Shown here piece after piece: positions 7,079 to 8,044 of a DNA stretch of 8,044 nucleotides. This DNA is from Synergistaceae bacterium (GTDB taxonomy: Bacteria > Synergistota > Synergistia > Synergistales > Aminobacteriaceae), in NCBI GenBank assembly GCA_012523155.1, contig JAAYJB010000474.1:1-8044 (forward strand), in the 5' to 3' direction. The notes beneath the pieces were generated by a model. It ran no database searches. It worked only from the letters and a program-made list of their open reading frames with translations, and was not told the DNA's origin. The position numbers and the translations under genes are program-made. How positions within the stretch are numbered: position 1 is the stretch's first letter; each line of letters begins with the position of its first letter.

Positions 7079-7903
7079 TTGAAAAAATTGCGCGTGGCCA
7101 TACTCGGCTGCGGAACCATCGGACGGTTTGTGGCGGATCACATCGCCGACGGGGTGGTTCCCAGGTGCGAGCTTGTGGCGGTCTACCTGCGCTCCCCGAA
7201 ATCCAGGGGAAGGGAGCACCTGGAGTCGAGAAATATCCCCTGGGTCACCAGCCTCGAAGAGCTCTTCGGCTATTCTCCCGACGTGGTCGTGGAGGCCTCC
7301 ACCCATGACACGGTGGAGGCCATGGGGCCGGAGATTCTGTCCAGGGGAGTGGATTTTGTTCCACTGAGCCTAGGCGCCTTCGTGAATCCCGGCCTCATGG
7401 AGACCATGGTCGAGGCTGCGGAAAAGGGCGGAAGCAGGCTGCACATTCCCTCGGGCGGCATCGGAGCCCTCGATGCTTTACAGACCGCTCTCCTGGGAGA
7501 CGTGGAGAAGGTGACCATGACCACCAGGAAATATTCAACTACCTGGAAGGGAATTCCCGCGGTGAACGAACTTGGGGTCGACCTGGACAACCTGAAGGAG
7601 CCCCTTCTCCTCTTCGAGGGCCCGGCGAGGGAGTGCATGAAGAAGTACCCCCAGAGCATCAACATAGGTGCGGCACTCAGTATTGCGGGCATCGGCTTCG
7701 ACAGGACCATGATCAGGATCTACGCCGACCCCACGGTGGAGTACAATACCCACGAGATCCGCTGGGAAGGCAGTACCGGAAAAGTGACGGTCATCTTCGA
7801 GAACACTCCGGTCCCGACGAACCCGAAGACCACCTACCAGGCCTGCCTCAGCACCCTCTTTGTGCTGAAGAACATGACGGGGAACAGGATCATCGGCGCC
7901 TGA
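7079..7903 (+). CDS. nadX: L-aspartate dehydrogenase family protein (NadX-like, NAD(P)-dependent)
   Basis: The family catalyses reversible oxidative deamination of aspartate to iminoaspartate/oxaloacetate and ammonia with NAD(P), in the cytosol; some members feed NAD synthesis. The 274-residue product is close to normal length. The Rossmann half carries GCGTIG (10-15) and VVVEAST (69-75). Next come SLGAFVNPG and IPSGGIGALDAL (123-134), the catalytic-domain signature. The DUF108 half has NIGAALSIAGIG from Asn195, ADPTVEYNTHEI with His225 at the proposed catalytic His, and ENTPVPTNPKT (241-251). Two oddities are visible: TRKYSTTW replaces the usual TRKPP-x-x-W, and the end of beta strand 2 reads AVYLRSPKSRG with no acidic residue, which suggests NADP use. 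TTG 7079 is the start, with AGGAGG at 7066-7071 and 7-base spacing. It follows the TAXI gene by 15 bases, pointing to catabolism of an imported amino acid rather than NAD synthesis. No nadA or nadC is in view. A related imine or amino-acid dehydrogenase is possible. Confidence 0.88.
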   Translation: MKKLRVAILGCGTIGRFVADHIADGVVPRCELVAVYLRSPKSRGREHLESRNIPWVTSLEELFGYSPDVVVEASTHDTVEAMGPEILSRGVDFVPLSLGAFVNPGLMETMVEAAEKGGSRLHIPSGGIGALDALQTALLGDVEKVTMTTRKYSTTWKGIPAVNELGVDLDNLKEPLLLFEGPARECMKKYPQSINIGAALSIAGIGFDRTMIRIYADPTVEYNTHEIRWEGSTGKVTVIFENTPVPTNPKTTYQACLSTLFVLKNMTGNRIIGA

Positions 7904-7935
7904 CATCCATCGGAGAACTGAGAGAAAGCCGAATG

Positions 7936-7971
7936 AGAGCGGCCCGGGCGTATTCACCCGGACCGCTCTTT
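7936..7971 (+). terminator. Intrinsic terminator after the dehydrogenase gene
   Basis: AGAGCGG (7936-7942) pairs with CCGCTCT (7963-7969), and CCGGG (7944-7948) pairs with CCCGG (7957-7961). One C/A mismatch and an eight-base loop remain, followed by a short T run then C's. It lies 33 bases after the stop of the last gene in the unit. The stem may also serve the converging minus-strand gene, though the T tail favours the plus strand. Confidence 0.75.
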
Positions 7972-7978
7972 CCCCTGT

Positions 7979-8044
7979 TTATCTCAGCAGTTCGTCCAGC
8001 CAGTCGAGGGCAACGGCAGAGGAATGGGGGCCGTTGTCGAGCTG
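7979..8044 (-). CDS. C-terminal end of an unidentified minus-strand protein
   Basis: Reading the minus strand from the right edge gives 21 open codons ending in TAA (TTA at 7979-7981). The product ends in GPHSSAVALDWLDELL plus Arg, a plausible amphipathic C-terminal helix. The stop lies just past the hairpin that ends the plus-strand unit, the usual layout for converging genes. The fragment is too short to assign a family. The GPHS-x-x-V-A-x-x-W-L pattern brings to mind C-terminal catalytic-His regions of alpha/beta hydrolases, but this is only an impression. Confidence 0.45.
   Translation of the reverse strand, partial: QLDNGPHSSAVALDWLDELLR

Noticed and set aside
1..8044. CRISPR arrays, insertion sequences, tRNA genes or phage genes
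   Set aside because: No regularly spaced repeats, transposase motifs, tRNA-like cloverleaf or phage proteins were seen. The window is filled by normal metabolic and transport genes.

Overview
This 8 kb window looks like ordinary chromosomal DNA from an anaerobic, probably amino-acid- or organic-acid-fermenting bacterium. The GC content is moderately high. Strong GGAGG-type ribosome binding sites are frequent, TTG starts are common, and solute-binding-protein-dependent secondary transporters are densely packed. This style fits Synergistota (Aminivibrio/Aminiphilus-like genomes) or a similar anaerobe. That placement is inferred from general style, not from any marker gene.

Layout, left to right. 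Bases 1-192 hold the C-terminal end of a vicinal-oxygen-chelate (glyoxalase-fold) protein. After 16 bases comes a complete tripartite tricarboxylate transporter (TTT) operon in the order tctB (209-676), tctA (723-2198), tctC (2216-3187). It is closed by a near-perfect intrinsic terminator at 3251-3280. A 177-base gap follows (3188-3364), holding that terminator, a candidate promoter and a 23-base imperfect palindrome that is a good candidate operator. It leads into a second co-directional unit: a GntR/FCD regulator (3365-4081), a fused 4TM/12TM TRAP permease (4133-5974), a TAXI-type periplasmic binding protein (6083-7063) and an aspartate-dehydrogenase-family enzyme (7079-7903). A second hairpin terminator (7936-7971) separates this unit from the 3' end of a converging minus-strand gene that runs off the right edge.

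How the genes fit together. Unit 1 is an uptake system: TctC captures a carboxylate in the periplasm, and TctA/TctB carry it across the membrane using the ion gradient. Unit 2 looks like a self-regulated 'sense, import, deaminate' cassette. The FCD-domain regulator would respond to a small carboxylate, TAXI-TRAP would import an acidic substrate, and the dehydrogenase would convert an amino acid such as aspartate to its oxo acid, ammonia and NAD(P)H. The specific substrate cannot be read from the sequence. In both units the binding-protein gene is an ATG-start gene with a very strong Shine-Dalgarno sequence, while the regulator, permease and dehydrogenase of unit 2 all appear to start at TTG. 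This suggests the binding proteins are translated in excess.

Every gene here belongs to a known family. I see no CRISPR array, insertion sequence, tRNA, rRNA or phage gene. The points most worth following up are the regulator/TAXI-TRAP/aspartate dehydrogenase linkage, the candidate operator, the unusual coenzyme-pocket sequence of the dehydrogenase, and the purine-rich permease/binding-protein gap with an orphan Shine-Dalgarno.
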